NCBI RefSeq assembly: GCF_014652715.1
Contig: NZ_BMZI01000005.1
Location: forward strand, 238,753 to 302,752
Direction: 5' to 3'
DNA length: 64,000 bases
Source of the DNA: Salinicola rhizosphaerae
GTDB lineage: Bacteria; Pseudomonadota; Gammaproteobacteria; Pseudomonadales; Halomonadaceae
Every line of letters begins with the position of its first letter. The first letter of the stretch is position 1. The position numbers and the translations under genes are program-made. This document shows positions 46,170-56,492 of the stretch, one piece after another. The notes beneath the pieces are model-generated. The model made no database searches. It was not told where the DNA came from and saw only the letters and a program-made list of their open reading frames with translations.

Positions 46170-46700
46170 TCAAGACAGCGGCGCCGAGGGCGACAGGTTC
46201 CGGGCGTCAGCGCCTTCCGCCGTTACCCGGGATGCCGGCGCATGCGCCGCGTGCAGTCGGCTGATCAGCTGGTCCTCCAGCGCGAAACGCTCGGTCATGG
46301 CGCGCCCGAGACGATCGAGCCAGGCGGGTAGCTTGTCGGTGAAGCGCTGACACCTGGCCGGCGTCGCGTAGTCGTTGTCGAAATCGAGTACCAGCTGCGT
46401 CGAGGAGTCGACCCGCGCCAGCAGCTGATCCGCAATCGCCAGCGCTTCCTGATCATCGAAAGCTTTCGCTTCCTCGCGCAGCTGCGGATAGATCTCGAAA
46501 TGGCCCGCGCTGATGTAATCCATCAGTGCTTCGCTGAACGTGTCGATGCGCGGCTTCGAGACGGCAGAAAGGTCGGCATCACAGAACTCCCGTAGATCGA
46601 CCAGCGTTACCAGCATGTCATAACGCTGCTCCAGCCAGCGGTCGATCAGCGTATGCACGCCTCCCCAGCGCTCCTGTGCGGATTGGCAATCTTCCAGCAT
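46170..46700 (-). CDS. rsd: Sigma-70 regulator Rsd/AlgQ
   Basis: This 176-residue all-helical protein matches Rsd/AlgQ, which binds region 4 of the housekeeping sigma factor and lowers its activity in stationary phase. Recognisable segments are LIDRWLEQRYDMLVTLVDLREFC at the start (split as LIDRWLEQR and YDMLV) and LVLDFDNDYATP in the middle. AAGGAGAGG precedes the ATG. It lies downstream of dsbB, an arrangement also seen with algQ in Pseudomonas. Confidence 0.9.
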   Translation of the reverse strand: MLEDCQSAQERWGGVHTLIDRWLEQRYDMLVTLVDLREFCDADLSAVSKPRIDTFSEALMDYISAGHFEIYPQLREEAKAFDDQEALAIADQLLARVDSSTQLVLDFDNDYATPARCQRFTDKLPAWLDRLGRAMTERFALEDQLISRLHAAHAPASRVTAEGADARNLSPSAPLS

Positions 46701-46742
46701 GAGACCTCTCCTTCGTCTGCGGTAACGCTCGAGCAGCCTGTC

Positions 46743-47294
46743 TCAGGAAGCGTGACCGACTGCCCTCGTCGAAGATGCGCCGCGCTTGAGTCTCGCTATC
46801 AGCAGCGCAACGGGGATGACACCCATCACGACGAAGCCGAGCAACGTCCACTGCGGCAGCGTCACGCCCCACAGTGAACCTTCCACTGCCGCACACTCGC
46901 CCGAGCCAGACAGCACTCGAGACATCACGTCCCACAGCGGCAGCATATCCATCATGTAGTCTAAGCCAGGTCCGCAGCTCGGCACACTATCCGGAGGTAG
47001 CGACTGTATCCACACGTGCCGGCCGGCGACACCGATACCGGCAAGTACCGCGAGCAGTGCCAGAATGCCGTAGACGATGCCCCCCCAGTGTTTGGGGTTA
47101 TGAATCGCGCCGATCAGGAAAAACACACCGGCGGAAATGACCGCCACGCGCTGAAAAATGCACAGCGGACACGGCTCCAGGCCCACGCCGTACTGAAGAT
47201 AGAGCGCCACCGCCATCATGAAGCAGCACATCAGCAAGCCCAGTAGACACCACTGTCTGACACTGGCTCGAGCGGCCCATTCCTTGATCTGCAT
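46743..47294 (-). CDS. dsbB: Disulfide bond formation protein B
   Basis: DsbB (183 residues, four helices) reoxidises DsbA and passes electrons to quinone. The first redox pair is Cys42-Cys45 (EPCPLCIFQR) and the second is Cys107 and Cys134 in the second periplasmic loop. All four cysteines are present. It is on the same strand as rsd downstream and gshA upstream on the map, giving a conserved housekeeping block. Confidence 0.95.
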   Translation of the reverse strand: MQIKEWAARASVRQWCLLGLLMCCFMMAVALYLQYGVGLEPCPLCIFQRVAVISAGVFFLIGAIHNPKHWGGIVYGILALLAVLAGIGVAGRHVWIQSLPPDSVPSCGPGLDYMMDMLPLWDVMSRVLSGSGECAAVEGSLWGVTLPQWTLLGFVVMGVIPVALLIARLKRGASSTRAVGHAS

Positions 47295-47387
47295 AATTCC
47301 GTCTCACTGTTCGTCGTGTCGATCGCCACGGCGGTTATCGAAAGCCTTGTCGCGATGACGTCAGCCGACGTCATCCAGATGACTGAC

Positions 47388-48992
47388 TCATGCCGCCGAT
47401 CGGGGTTCCCTGGCACGAGAGAAATAATCGGCAATGAACTGAGCGAAAGAGACCTGATCTTCCGCCTCGATATCCTGCTGCTGCTGGTGCGATGTTTCGA
47501 TCTGCTGCGCGAACAGCGCCTCGCGCGCCTCATCCATGGGCGTCGAGCGCCACTGTTCGGCCTGGGCCTTGGCCAAGTCGGTCATGAAATCGGCCCACTC
47601 ACCGCCGTGCGCCTTCATCGCCTCCAGCATGCGCGCCGATGGCGTCAGCGAGGGATCGTCCAGCCGCATGGCGAGCGTGTCGATCGCGGCCACGTGCAGG
47701 TCGTCACCCTCGATCGCATCGAGCAATTCGGCGACCTCCCGCATACCGTGAATGATCTCTTGCCCCCGCGCCTTGACGGTCATTCGGCGATCGCCGACCT
47801 GGAGCTCGAGCGCGGGATCACGCCCGCGCTCGACGACGAGACGCCGGTTGTCATCCAGTCGATCGCACTCGTCGTCGGGTATCCACGGACTTTCCGATAG
47901 CAGGCACCAGAACAGGAAAGTATCCAGAAAGCGCATCTGGGGCTCGTCGATGCCGAGCGGCAGAAACGGGTTCAGATCGAGGCAACGAACTTCGATGTAC
48001 TCGACCCCGCGCGCCTCGAGCGCCTGCGTCGGCGTCTCATCGTGGCGCGCGACCCTTTTGGGTCGAATATCGCTGTAATACTCGTTCTCGATCTGCAGGA
48101 TATTGGCCGAAAGCTGGCGCCATTCGCCATCGACATCGACGCCGATGCGGCGGTAGTCCGGCCACTCGGTCGAGATGGCATGGCGCAGCGTGCCGACATA
48201 GTTGGAGAGCGAGTTGAAACAGATCTTGAGCTGCGACTGGACCTTGTTCTGATAGCCGAGATCGGACATGCGCAGGCTCGTCGCGTAGGGCGCCTGCAAG
48301 GTCTGCTCACCCAACGGCTGAAGCTTTGCCGCTCGCCCGTTCTCGCCACCGCCGAGGAAACTCTTGTCCAGCGCCGGAGAGGCACCGAAGAGGTATAGCA
48401 GCAGCCAGCTGTTGCGCCGGAAGTTGCGAATCAGGTCGAAGTAACGCCCGGAGCGATATCCCTGCAGCGACTCGTCCTGGCGCCCCTCGAGCTCCTGCAG
48501 CATCGGCCAAAGGTTTTCGGGAAACGAGACGTTGTAATGAATGCCGGCGATGGACTGCATGATGCGCCCGTAGCGGGCGTCGAGCCCTTTCCGGTAGACA
48601 TGCTTCATCGTTCCGACGTTCGAGGTGCCGTAATCGGCGATGGGGATGCTGTCGTTGCCCTGCAGGCGTGACGGCATGCTCGCCGGCCAGATCCACTCAC
48701 CATCCAGATGTCGGTAGCTGAAGCGAAGCAGGTCGCCGAGAAACGACAGCGCATCCGCCGGCCGGCAGTAGACCGGCGTGATGTATTCGAGCAGCGCTTC
48801 GGAGTAGTCGGTGGTGATATGCGGATGAGTCAGCTTGGAGCCCAGCGCATGGGGATGTGGCGTTGCCACGATCGCGCCATGTCCGTCGACGCGCAGCCCC
48901 TCCTTTTCGATGCCTCGCCGCAGACGACCAAGCAATCCGTTGCGAGCCGGCGTCATTAGCCGGCCGACGTTCGTGGCGAGTTGATCAGACAC
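47388..48992 (-). CDS. gshA: Glutamate-cysteine ligase
   Basis: GshA (534 residues) makes gamma-glutamylcysteine, the first step to glutathione. This supports the glutathione-dependent formaldehyde pathway encoded at 15-17 kb. Proteobacterial GshA motifs are present: RRGIEKEGLRV, HPHITTDYSEALLEYIT, YGTSNVGTMK and ESPWIPDDE. The start is taken as GTG 48992, with AAGGTG 6 bp upstream; the open frame to 49058 adds an unlike Arg-rich stretch. Confidence 0.95.
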   Translation of the reverse strand: MSDQLATNVGRLMTPARNGLLGRLRRGIEKEGLRVDGHGAIVATPHPHALGSKLTHPHITTDYSEALLEYITPVYCRPADALSFLGDLLRFSYRHLDGEWIWPASMPSRLQGNDSIPIADYGTSNVGTMKHVYRKGLDARYGRIMQSIAGIHYNVSFPENLWPMLQELEGRQDESLQGYRSGRYFDLIRNFRRNSWLLLYLFGASPALDKSFLGGGENGRAAKLQPLGEQTLQAPYATSLRMSDLGYQNKVQSQLKICFNSLSNYVGTLRHAISTEWPDYRRIGVDVDGEWRQLSANILQIENEYYSDIRPKRVARHDETPTQALEARGVEYIEVRCLDLNPFLPLGIDEPQMRFLDTFLFWCLLSESPWIPDDECDRLDDNRRLVVERGRDPALELQVGDRRMTVKARGQEIIHGMREVAELLDAIEGDDLHVAAIDTLAMRLDDPSLTPSARMLEAMKAHGGEWADFMTDLAKAQAEQWRSTPMDEAREALFAQQIETSHQQQQDIEAEDQVSFAQFIADYFSRAREPRSAA

Positions 48993-49137
48993 GCTCAACA
49001 CCTTATCTCGTGGGGCGCGCCGTGCGCGGCCCTGGGGTCCGTTGCGGCGAGTGAACACGTCATCGACCAGTTCACCCGTCTCGGGTCAGCTTCCATTATG
49101 GTGCCGGCGCTAGCGCTTTCAAGGCTAACGATCGGCG

Positions 49138-51537
49138 TCAGCGACGTCGCTGCGCCTTGCGCAACGCCTCGGCCATCGCCCCGCCAGGCTGAGCGCTGCC
49201 CTGCCCTGCCTGACGTCCGCCGGATCCCCGGCGCGAACCACCCTCGCGACGCGGGTCGCTGCGACCATGGCCGCCGCGTTCGGCTTTCTCGCCGGGTGCG
49301 TCGTTCAGGCGCATCGACAGGCCGATACGCTGACGCGGCACATCCACCTCCATCACCTTGACCTTGACGATATCCCCGGCCTTGACCACCTGACGCGGGT
49401 CCTCGACGAACTTGTCGGCCAGCGCCGAGATATGCACCAGTCCATCCTGATGCACACCGATGTCGACGAAAGCGCCAAAGTGGGTCACGTTGGTGACGAC
49501 ACCTTCCAGCAGCATGCCCGGCTCGAGATCGGCGATCTTCTCGACACCCTCACGGAACTCGGCGGCCTTGAACTCCGGGCGCGGGTCGCGTCCCGGTTTG
49601 TCGAGCTCACCGATGATATCGATCACCGTCGGCACGCCAAAGGTATCGTCGACATAGTCGGACGGCTTCAGCGACTTGAGATAGCGACTATCACCGATCA
49701 GCCCCTTCAGCTCACGGCCGTTGCGCTCGGCGATACGCGCGACGAGCGGATACGCTTCGGGATGCACGGCGCTGGCGTCGAGCGGATTATGGCCCGCCAT
49801 GATGCGCAGAAAGCCGGCGCACTGCTCGAAGGTCTTGGGCCCGAGTCGCTCGACATCGAGAAGATCCTGACGCGTCTGGAACGGCCCCTCGCGGTCGCGA
49901 CGGGCGACGATGTTCTCCGCCAGCATGGCACTCAGGCCGGAAACGCGAGACAGCAGCGCGCTGGACGCCGTGTTGAGATCGACCCCGACCGCGTTGACGC
50001 AGTCCTCGATCACGGTTTCCAGGCTGCGCGACAGGCGCAGCTGCGAGACATCATGCTGATACTGACCCACGCCGATCGATTTAGGATCGATCTTGACCAG
50101 CTCGGCCAACGGGTCCTGAAGACGGCGGGCGATCGAGACCGCCCCGCGAATCGACACGTCGAGATCCGGGAATTCCCTGGCCGCGAGTTCGGAAGCGGAG
50201 TAGACGGACGCGCCGGCCTCGCTGACCATCACCTTGGAGAGCTGGCGCGGCGACAGGCGCTTGATCAGCTCGGCGGCGAGCTTGTCGGTCTCGCGACTGG
50301 CGGTGCCATTGCCGACGGCGACCAGCGTGACCGAGTGACGTTCGACCAGCTTGGCAAGCGTCGCCAGTGACTCGTCCCAGCGGTTCTGCGGCGCGTGCGG
50401 GTAGATCACCGCGTGCTCCAGAAAACGCCCGGTCGCATCCACCACGGCAACCTTGCAACCGGTGCGCAGCCCCGGATCGAGCCCCAGCGTGGCGCGCGGC
50501 CCTGCCGGAGCCGCCAGCAGCAGGTCCTTGAGATTGGCGGCGAACACGTCGATGGCTTCCTGCTCGGCACGTTCGCGTAGGCGGCCCATCAGCTCGGTCT
50601 CGATATGGGTGTAGAGCTTGACTCGCCAGGTCCAGCGCACCACCTCTTTCAACCAGCGAGACGCCGGTGCCTCGAGCGCCAGATCGATACCCACATGTCG
50701 CGCGATCGCCACCTCCGCCGGGTGAATGGGGGCATCGTCCTCTCCCGCCATGATCAGCCCCAACGACAGCGCACCCTCGTTACGACCGCGAAACATCGCC
50801 AATGCTCGGTGGGAGGGCACTTTCGCCAGCGTCTCGTCATGCTCGAAGTAGTCGGCGAACTTGGCGCCCTCGTTCTCCTTGCCTGTGACCACGCGAGCAC
50901 GCAGCTGGCCCTCTTCCCACAGCCGTTCGCGCAGTCGCCCGACGAGCTCCGCCTCTTCGCTGAAGCGCTCCATCAGAATCTGCTTGGCACCATCCAGCGC
51001 CGCCTTGGCGTCCTGAATGCCCTTGTCGCCATCGACGAACGCCGCTGCTTCTGTCTCGGGCGCCAAGCTCGGATCGGTAAGCAGGCGGTCCGCAAGCGGC
51101 TCCAGCCCGGCTTCTCGGGCGATCTGCGCTTTGGTCCGGCGCTTCTTGCGGTAAGGCAGGTACAGATCCTCGAGGCGCTGCTTGGTCGTTGCCGCCAGCA
51201 GCGCCTGGCGCAGGTCATCGGTCATCTGCCCCTGCTCGTCGATCGCCTGGACGATCGCGTCCCGGCGCTCCTCCATCTCGCGCAGGTAGCGAAGACGTTC
51301 CTCGAGCGTGCGCAGTTGACCATCGTCGAGGCCGCCGGTCACCTCCTTACGATAACGGGCGATGAAGGGAACCGTGGCACCGCCATCCAGCAGCGTCACG
51401 GTGGCACTGACCTGATTCGCGCGCACACCGAGTTCCTCGGCGATACGCGCGATGATCGCAGCCCCGATATCGGCGCCGGCGCCGCGGGAGCTGGATGCGT
51501 TGGAAAGAGAAGCGTCGTACTGGGAAGCGTTGGACAT
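49138..51537 (-). CDS. Tex family RNA-binding transcription accessory protein
   Basis: This 799-residue protein is a full-length Tex. It has the N-terminal helical region ([27 protein letters not shown]), a YqgF-like RNase H fold ([16 protein letters not shown]), two helix-hairpin-helix motifs ([19 protein letters not shown]) and a C-terminal S1 domain ([19 protein letters not shown]). It ends in a Gly/Arg-rich tail. ATG 51537 is preferred, with a weak ribosome site; an ATG four codons upstream is possible. Tex binds nucleic acid and affects transcription, and its precise role is not settled. Confidence 0.94.
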   Translation of the reverse strand: MSNASQYDASLSNASSSRGAGADIGAAIIARIAEELGVRANQVSATVTLLDGGATVPFIARYRKEVTGGLDDGQLRTLEERLRYLREMEERRDAIVQAIDEQGQMTDDLRQALLAATTKQRLEDLYLPYRKKRRTKAQIAREAGLEPLADRLLTDPSLAPETEAAAFVDGDKGIQDAKAALDGAKQILMERFSEEAELVGRLRERLWEEGQLRARVVTGKENEGAKFADYFEHDETLAKVPSHRALAMFRGRNEGALSLGLIMAGEDDAPIHPAEVAIARHVGIDLALEAPASRWLKEVVRWTWRVKLYTHIETELMGRLRERAEQEAIDVFAANLKDLLLAAPAGPRATLGLDPGLRTGCKVAVVDATGRFLEHAVIYPHAPQNRWDESLATLAKLVERHSVTLVAVGNGTASRETDKLAAELIKRLSPRQLSKVMVSEAGASVYSASELAAREFPDLDVSIRGAVSIARRLQDPLAELVKIDPKSIGVGQYQHDVSQLRLSRSLETVIEDCVNAVGVDLNTASSALLSRVSGLSAMLAENIVARRDREGPFQTRQDLLDVERLGPKTFEQCAGFLRIMAGHNPLDASAVHPEAYPLVARIAERNGRELKGLIGDSRYLKSLKPSDYVDDTFGVPTVIDIIGELDKPGRDPRPEFKAAEFREGVEKIADLEPGMLLEGVVTNVTHFGAFVDIGVHQDGLVHISALADKFVEDPRQVVKAGDIVKVKVMEVDVPRQRIGLSMRLNDAPGEKAERGGHGRSDPRREGGSRRGSGGRQAGQGSAQPGGAMAEALRKAQRRR

Positions 51538-51647
51538 GAAGCACATCACGATGGCAAAGATCGCGACACGTTAGCACAGAGCCCGCCGCGACTCACACGC
51601 CCCGATGGCGTTGGCCTATCGGCCGTCGAGCGGCTCTCGGAAACGAC

Positions 51648-51673
51648 ATGGGGACGGCCGAAGCCGTCCCCAT
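51648..51673. terminator. Hairpin with a TTCG tetraloop after pckA
   Basis: A perfect 11-bp stem, ATGGGGACGGC (51648-51658) with GCCGTCCCCAT (51663-51673), closes CGAA on the plus strand and cTTCGg on the minus strand, an unusually stable tetraloop. It lies 22 bp past the pckA stop. Only a short T-rich stretch (GTCGTTTCC) follows. Confidence 0.7.
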
Positions 51674-51694
51674 GATCCAGTCGGGCCGGCCGCG

Positions 51695-53281
51695 TCAGAC
51701 GCGCTGCGGGCCGGCTGCCACGATCGCCGCGTCGACACCGTCGAACTTGGTGAAGTTATCGGTGAACTTGGCGATGAGGTCGTTCATCTGCTCGCGGAAC
51801 GCAGCCTGATCGCTCCAGGCATCGCGAGGATCGAGCAGGTGGCTGTCGACGCCTTCCACGGCAGTCGGCACCTCGAGGTTGAGACCCTCGATATGCCGGG
51901 TCTCGACACCCTTGAGCTCGCCTTCCTGGATCGCGCGGATGATCGCTCGCGTCGTCGGGATGCTGAACCGGCTGCCGCCCTGCCCGTAGGCGCCACCACT
52001 CCAGCCGGTATTGACCAGATAGACGCGGGACTCGAACGCCTCGACGCGCTTGATCAGCAGCTCGGCGTACTCATGGGCCGGGCGCGGGAAGAATGGCGCT
52101 CCGAAACAGGTGGAGAACGTCGCCTCGAGGCTACTGGTCGAGCCCATCTCGGTCGAACCGACCTTCGCCGTGTAGCCGGAGAGGAAGTGATAGGCTGCCG
52201 CCTCCTTGGAGAGCAGCGATACCGGCGGCAGTACACCGCTCATGTCGCAGGTCAGGAAGATGATGGCGCTCGGCTCGCCGGCGCGATTCTCTTCGACCCG
52301 CTTCTCGACGAACTCGAGCGGATAACCGGCACGCCCGTTCTGGGTCAGGCTGTCGTCGGTATAGTCCGGCACCCGTCCTTCGCCCAGCACCACGTTCTCG
52401 AGCACCGTACCGAAGCGGATCGCATCCCAGATGATCGGCTCGTTCTTGCGCGAAAGGTCGATCGTCTTGGCGTAGCAGCCGCCCTCGAAGTTGAACACGG
52501 TGCCCTCGCCCCAGCCATGTTCGTCATCGCCGATCAGGTAGCGCTCGGGATCGGCAGAGAGCGTGGTCTTGCCGGTACCGGAGAGGCCGAAGAAGAGCGT
52601 GGTCTCGCCATCTTCACCGACGTTCGCACTGCAGTGCATCGGCAGCACGTCCTTCTCCGGCAGCAGGAAGTTCTGCACCGAGAACATCGCCTTCTTCATC
52701 TCGCCGGCGTAGCGCATGCCGGCCAGCAGCACCTTGCGACGCGCGAAATTGATCATCACGGTGCCTTCCGAGCGCGTGCCGTCGCGCTGCGGCTCGCAGA
52801 CGAACCCCGGCGCGTTGAGTACCGTCCACTCGCTCTTGTCCTTGGCGTTGTAGCTCTCCGGACGCACGAACAGGTTTCGCCCATAGAGCGCATGCCAGGC
52901 ATATTCGGTCACGGTGCGAATCGGCAGGTAGTACTCGGGGTCGGCGCCGACGTGCAGCTCGCAGACGTAGGTTTCACCACTCGCCAGATAGTCCTCCACC
53001 CGCTCCCAAAGCGCATCGAAGACGTCGGGGCTGATCGGGCGGTTGACCTGCCCCCATTCGATCAGATCGGAGGTCGACGGCTCTTCGACGATGAAGCGGT
53101 CGAGCGTGGAGCGCCCGGTACGCTCGCCGGTCTCCACAACCAGTGCGCCATGGTCGGCCAGCACGCCTTCTCCTCTGGCGAGGGCATATTCGACCAGTTC
53201 GGCCGCGGTCAAATTGGTGTGCGTCTTGCCGGCTTGGGCACTGCGGGCAGCCGTCGTCATGGCTTGCGAGGTGGTCATCAT
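51695..53281 (-). CDS. pckA: Phosphoenolpyruvate carboxykinase (ATP)
   Basis: PckA (528 residues) converts oxaloacetate and ATP to PEP and CO2, the entry to gluconeogenesis; it would serve growth on the acetate, 5-oxoproline or serine handled elsewhere in the window. The kinase loop [11 protein letters not shown], the [12 protein letters not shown] segment and [14 protein letters not shown] mark the ATP-dependent family. AGGA precedes the tandem ATGs at 53281 and 53278. It lies downstream of hslO, as in enterics. Confidence 0.95.
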   Translation of the reverse strand: MMTTSQAMTTAARSAQAGKTHTNLTAAELVEYALARGEGVLADHGALVVETGERTGRSTLDRFIVEEPSTSDLIEWGQVNRPISPDVFDALWERVEDYLASGETYVCELHVGADPEYYLPIRTVTEYAWHALYGRNLFVRPESYNAKDKSEWTVLNAPGFVCEPQRDGTRSEGTVMINFARRKVLLAGMRYAGEMKKAMFSVQNFLLPEKDVLPMHCSANVGEDGETTLFFGLSGTGKTTLSADPERYLIGDDEHGWGEGTVFNFEGGCYAKTIDLSRKNEPIIWDAIRFGTVLENVVLGEGRVPDYTDDSLTQNGRAGYPLEFVEKRVEENRAGEPSAIIFLTCDMSGVLPPVSLLSKEAAAYHFLSGYTAKVGSTEMGSTSSLEATFSTCFGAPFFPRPAHEYAELLIKRVEAFESRVYLVNTGWSGGAYGQGGSRFSIPTTRAIIRAIQEGELKGVETRHIEGLNLEVPTAVEGVDSHLLDPRDAWSDQAAFREQMNDLIAKFTDNFTKFDGVDAAIVAAGPQRV

Positions 53282-53445
53282 CCAGTCCTGGGCTCTATGG
53301 CCGCTTTTCCGTGTCATGTCGAGAAACACTGCATCGGCGCTATCAGTGAATCCCTCACAGCGTTGCACTCCCGCCTCGCCGACGAACCGTTCTTGCGGGA
53401 GCGGCAGCCTCGACACCCGGCGGGTCAAAAAGGTAGGCCATTATG

Positions 53446-53479
53446 GCAAAAACGGCCCGGCGCGCAAACGCCGGGCCGT
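53446..53479 (-). terminator. Intrinsic terminator of hslO
   Basis: On the minus strand ACGGCCCGGCG (53479-53469) pairs with CGCCGGGCCGT (53462-53452), an 11-bp perfect stem with a 6-nt loop, followed by TTTTTGCC. It lies about 50 bp past the hslO stop and separates it from pckA. Confidence 0.88.
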
Positions 53480-53529
53480 GACCGTCAATTGACCTTTGAT
53501 CGAAGACTTAATGCGTGGCGGCACCATCC

Positions 53530-54402
53530 TCAATGCAGCGTTGGTGATGGCGCCTCGGGCGAATCGATGATCGCCTCCACCTCCGCCGCCGTGAAGTGAT
53601 AGCGGGTATGACAAAAATGGCACTGCGTATCGATGGCCTGCTGCTCGTCGAGCACGCTGCGAAGATCGTCGGCGCCCAGCGTATGCAGCGCGTTGGCGAA
53701 GCGCTCCCGCGAGCAGGTGCAGCCGAATTCGAGCGCCTTCGGCGTAAAGACCCGCGTCGTCTCCTCATGGAAGAGCCGATAAAGCACATCCTGTGCCGGC
53801 AGCGTCAGAAGCTCTTCATCGCGCACGGTCGTGGCCAGATGGACGACTCGGTCCCACGCATCGGGATCCTTGTTGGACGCATCGTCAGGTAGCTGCTGCA
53901 GCAAAAGCCCTGCGCTACGCGAACCATCGGCGCTCAGCCAGAGACGTGTCGCCAGCTGTTCGGATTGCTCGAAGTAGGCCTCGAGACAGCCCGCCAGGTC
54001 ATCACGATCCAGCGCCACGATGCCCTGATAGCGGTTGCCCTCGGCGGGATCGAGCGTGATCACGATATGGCCATCGCCAACCAGCTGACGCAGCGTGGCG
54101 TTGTCGGCAAAGAGCTGTGCTTCGTCGAACCGCGCGATGGCACGCAGCTGCCCGCCGGGGTTGGACTCCGCCATCAGCACGTCGACGCCCTGCTTGCCGC
54201 GGACCTCGAGGCTGACCGTGCCGTCGATCTTGACGGTCTCGGTCAGCAACGCCACGGCGCTCAACAGCTCACCGAGCTGGTGGCGAATGGCCGCCGGATA
54301 GTCGTGGCGCGCGAGCACCTCTGTGTAGGCGGCTTCCAGCTGAACGATCTCGCCGCGAACGTTGGTGTCATCGAACAGGAAACGCTGAATCTCGTCATTC
54401 AT
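53530..54402 (-). CDS. hslO: Redox-regulated chaperone Hsp33
   Basis: Hsp33 (290 residues) is a cytoplasmic holdase activated by oxidation of its zinc-bound cysteines. The C-terminal switch is intact: [10 protein letters not shown] and, 30 residues later, [10 protein letters not shown] give the CxC and CxxC pairs. The N-terminal folding domain includes [11 protein letters not shown] and [13 protein letters not shown]-type strands. It follows hslR (Hsp15), a pairing common in gammaproteobacteria, and has its own terminator. Confidence 0.95.
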   Translation of the reverse strand: MNDEIQRFLFDDTNVRGEIVQLEAAYTEVLARHDYPAAIRHQLGELLSAVALLTETVKIDGTVSLEVRGKQGVDVLMAESNPGGQLRAIARFDEAQLFADNATLRQLVGDGHIVITLDPAEGNRYQGIVALDRDDLAGCLEAYFEQSEQLATRLWLSADGSRSAGLLLQQLPDDASNKDPDAWDRVVHLATTVRDEELLTLPAQDVLYRLFHEETTRVFTPKALEFGCTCSRERFANALHTLGADDLRSVLDEQQAIDTQCHFCHTRYHFTAAEVEAIIDSPEAPSPTLH

Positions 54403-54556
54403 GAGCTACATCTCGTCAACCTGGCTGGCGGGAGCGCCACGCCGACAGCACAGGAAAATATTGGGAACCATGGGGCGGGAGTGCCGCCGGCAACGCTGCC
54501 GAAACTCGCTATGGGCAGCGAATACGTGTATGGACAGCGAATGCGTGGCAAACCGC

Positions 54557-54949
54557 TCAGTCGTCGTTGGGCTGACGCTGGAAGCGCTGAATGTCTCGGC
54601 GCTGACGTTTGTCCGGTCGCTTGATTGGCGGCTGCATCATCTGGTTGGCCGCCTTGCGCTGCTGTGCCTCGCGTTCACGACGCTCGCGGCTCTCCGCTGT
54701 CTCGGCGTAGAGCCGCTGGGCCTCTGACGCGCCTCGACGCTGCGCGGAGAGCTCGACGACCTCGACAGTCAGGGTATCCCAACCCTGGGGAAGCTCGATC
54801 ATGGCGCCGACTTCGACATTCTTGCTGGTCTTGACCCGACTGCCATCGTAGCGAACCTTGCCGCCCTCGATCGCCTTCTTGGCAAGCTGGCGCGTCTTGA
54901 AGAAGCGCGCGGCCCACAGCCATTTGTCGATTCGAACCGTATCGCTCAT
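54557..54949 (-). CDS. hslR: Ribosome-associated heat shock protein Hsp15
   Basis: Hsp15 (130 residues) binds stalled 50S subunits carrying nascent chains. It has an S4 RNA-binding domain at the N-terminus (RIDKWLWAARFFKTRQLAKKAI, split here as RIDKWLWAARF and KTRQLAKKAI) and a long basic C-terminal helix (ESRERREREAQQRKAA). ATG 54949 follows GAGGTG by 9 bp. It is upstream of hslO on the same strand, and divergent from nudE. Confidence 0.94.
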   Translation of the reverse strand: MSDTVRIDKWLWAARFFKTRQLAKKAIEGGKVRYDGSRVKTSKNVEVGAMIELPQGWDTLTVEVVELSAQRRGASEAQRLYAETAESRERREREAQQRKAANQMMQPPIKRPDKRQRRDIQRFQRQPNDD

Positions 54950-55094
54950 ATGCACATTCACCTCGACCGCTTTCAATGGGGGCGCCAGGCCACCCCTTCA
55001 AGGCGCGACAGGCACTCGCAGTAACGTCTTCTGTCGCCGCTGCGCCGAGTTGCGTATTGTACGAAGAGCAACCCGCTCGATGCACGGAGGCCGC

Positions 55095-55679
55095 ATGGCG
55101 TCATCAGAGATTTCCCCGACCAAACCCAGCATTCTCCGGCGACGCGACCTGGCGAGCAGCCGGCTCTTCGCGATCGAGGAACTCGAGCTGCGCTTCGCCA
55201 ATGGCGCAGAGCGCACGTTCGAACGACTCAAGGGCAAGGGTAGCGGCGCCGTGATGCTGGTCGCGATGCCGGACCCGGATCATGTGCTATTGATCCGCGA
55301 GTACGCTGCCGGGTTCGACGAGTATGCGCTGACGCTGCCCAAGGGTCTGGTCGACCCGGGTGAAGATATCATCACCGCCGCCAACCGCGAGCTGATGGAA
55401 GAGTGCGGCTACGGCGCCAACCGCATCGAACCGCTGGTCGAGCTGTCGCTGGCCCCGAATTACATGAATCACCGGATGCACGTGCTGCTGGCAAGCGATC
55501 TTTACGAAAAACGTCTGGACGGCGACGAGCCGGAACCGCTGCTGGTCGAATCGCACCCGATCGAGGACATCACCGGCCTTCTGGCGCGAGAGGACTTCCA
55601 CGAGGCACGCGCGATCGCGGCGCTCTATATTGCCCGGGACAAACTGCGCAGCGAGCGCGAATCGGAAAGCTGGTGGTAG
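55095..55679 (+). CDS. nudE: ADP compounds hydrolase NudE
   Basis: NudE (194 residues) hydrolyses ADP-ribose, Ap3A and NADH-type dinucleotides. The Nudix box is GLVDPGEDIITAANRELMEECGYG in pattern (GX5EX7REXXEEXG). NudE-like features are ILRRRDLASSRLFAIEELEL at the start and LAPNYMNHRMHVLLASDL after the box. CGGAGG precedes ATG 55095; the frame is open to 54858. It is divergent from hslR. Confidence 0.92.
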   Translation: MASSEISPTKPSILRRRDLASSRLFAIEELELRFANGAERTFERLKGKGSGAVMLVAMPDPDHVLLIREYAAGFDEYALTLPKGLVDPGEDIITAANRELMEECGYGANRIEPLVELSLAPNYMNHRMHVLLASDLYEKRLDGDEPEPLLVESHPIEDITGLLAREDFHEARAIAALYIARDKLRSERESESWW

Positions 55680-55775
55680 GTGAACATCGCGGCCAGCGGT
55701 GAGCGTTTTTCCCTGACGCAGGTGCTAGCCGAGAATACAGAACTTACCGGATAACGCAGTTTCTATCCGGCATAC

Positions 55776-55801
55776 AAAAATGCCCCGCAAGCAGCGGGGC
55801 A
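55776..55801 (-). terminator. Intrinsic terminator of the small exported protein gene
   Basis: On the minus strand TGCCCCGC and GCGGGGC pair around a 5-nt loop (55801-55781) and are followed by ATTTTTG. It lies about 75 bp past the stop at 55876. A second weak hairpin (CCGGATA/TATCCGG, 55747-55770) lies between it and nudE. Confidence 0.8.
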
Positions 55802-55875
55802 GAACCTATCGACGAGATGCCGTTAACTGACGTTTGGTAAACGACATCTGTCTATCGCGAGCGAATCGGACGAAC

Positions 55876-56247
55876 TCAGGACTCGGGGTCGACGTCCTGA
55901 GCGGAGTCGACACCGTGGTTGCCTTCCATCGAATCACCGTGAATCTTGCCTTGGGCGGCAGACTTGTCCTGTGCTGTGGGACCGGCGGCTTTCAGGCTGC
56001 CCGGCTGCGTGTTCGCGGAGCCGGTCTGGCCGTTGTTCTCGTCCGGGAGGTTATTTTCGGATGGCAGAGAGCCGGAACCGCCTTCTGCGGCCGTGGCGCC
56101 TTGCGCATCGTAAGGTGACGAACCGCCAGACTGGGTGTTGGCAGACCCGCTTTCCGGGCTGACCGCGGGCGCCTGGTCCTGGGCGAAGGCGGCAGCCGTC
56201 GGTAGCGCGAGCATGGCGGCAAAGATGGCAGCGTTGAGCTTTTTCAT
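55876..56247 (-). CDS. Small exported protein of unknown function
   Basis: This 123-residue protein has a clear signal peptide (MKKLNAAIFAAMLALPTAAAFA) and a mature part of about 100 residues rich in Gly, Ser, Asn, Gln and acidic residues, with no predicted core. SANTQ occurs twice (GSANTQSGG, GSANTQPG) about 43 residues apart. I do not recognise a family. A perfect ribosome site (AAGGAGG) and a strong terminator suggest it is well expressed. It is probably a disordered periplasmic or surface protein. Confidence 0.75.
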   Translation of the reverse strand: MKKLNAAIFAAMLALPTAAAFAQDQAPAVSPESGSANTQSGGSSPYDAQGATAAEGGSGSLPSENNLPDENNGQTGSANTQPGSLKAAGPTAQDKSAAQGKIHGDSMEGNHGVDSAQDVDPES

Positions 56248-56492
56248 GTGAATCCTCCTTAATTCCAATGATGCTCGTCGAGAACCCAAGGTTCATCCGC
56301 GGCATGCCCAAATGGATTCAGGGCGATGTCACGATGGCAACGCCATGTTGCCGGGACGACGAGCCGTGGCTCAGCGTTCGCCTAAAACATAGTCGCCAAA
56401 CGATTTTCTCGCAAACGCCCCGCTTCATGGCCGGTTCGTCGTCGTCATCCAGCTTTGCCTATCCCCTTGGCTCCGTGTCCAACTGCACCCAC

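Noticed and set aside
51605-53599. 664-codon open frame antisense to pckA
   Set aside because: PckA is intact on the minus strand; the plus-strand translation is compositionally biased and runs across two genes.
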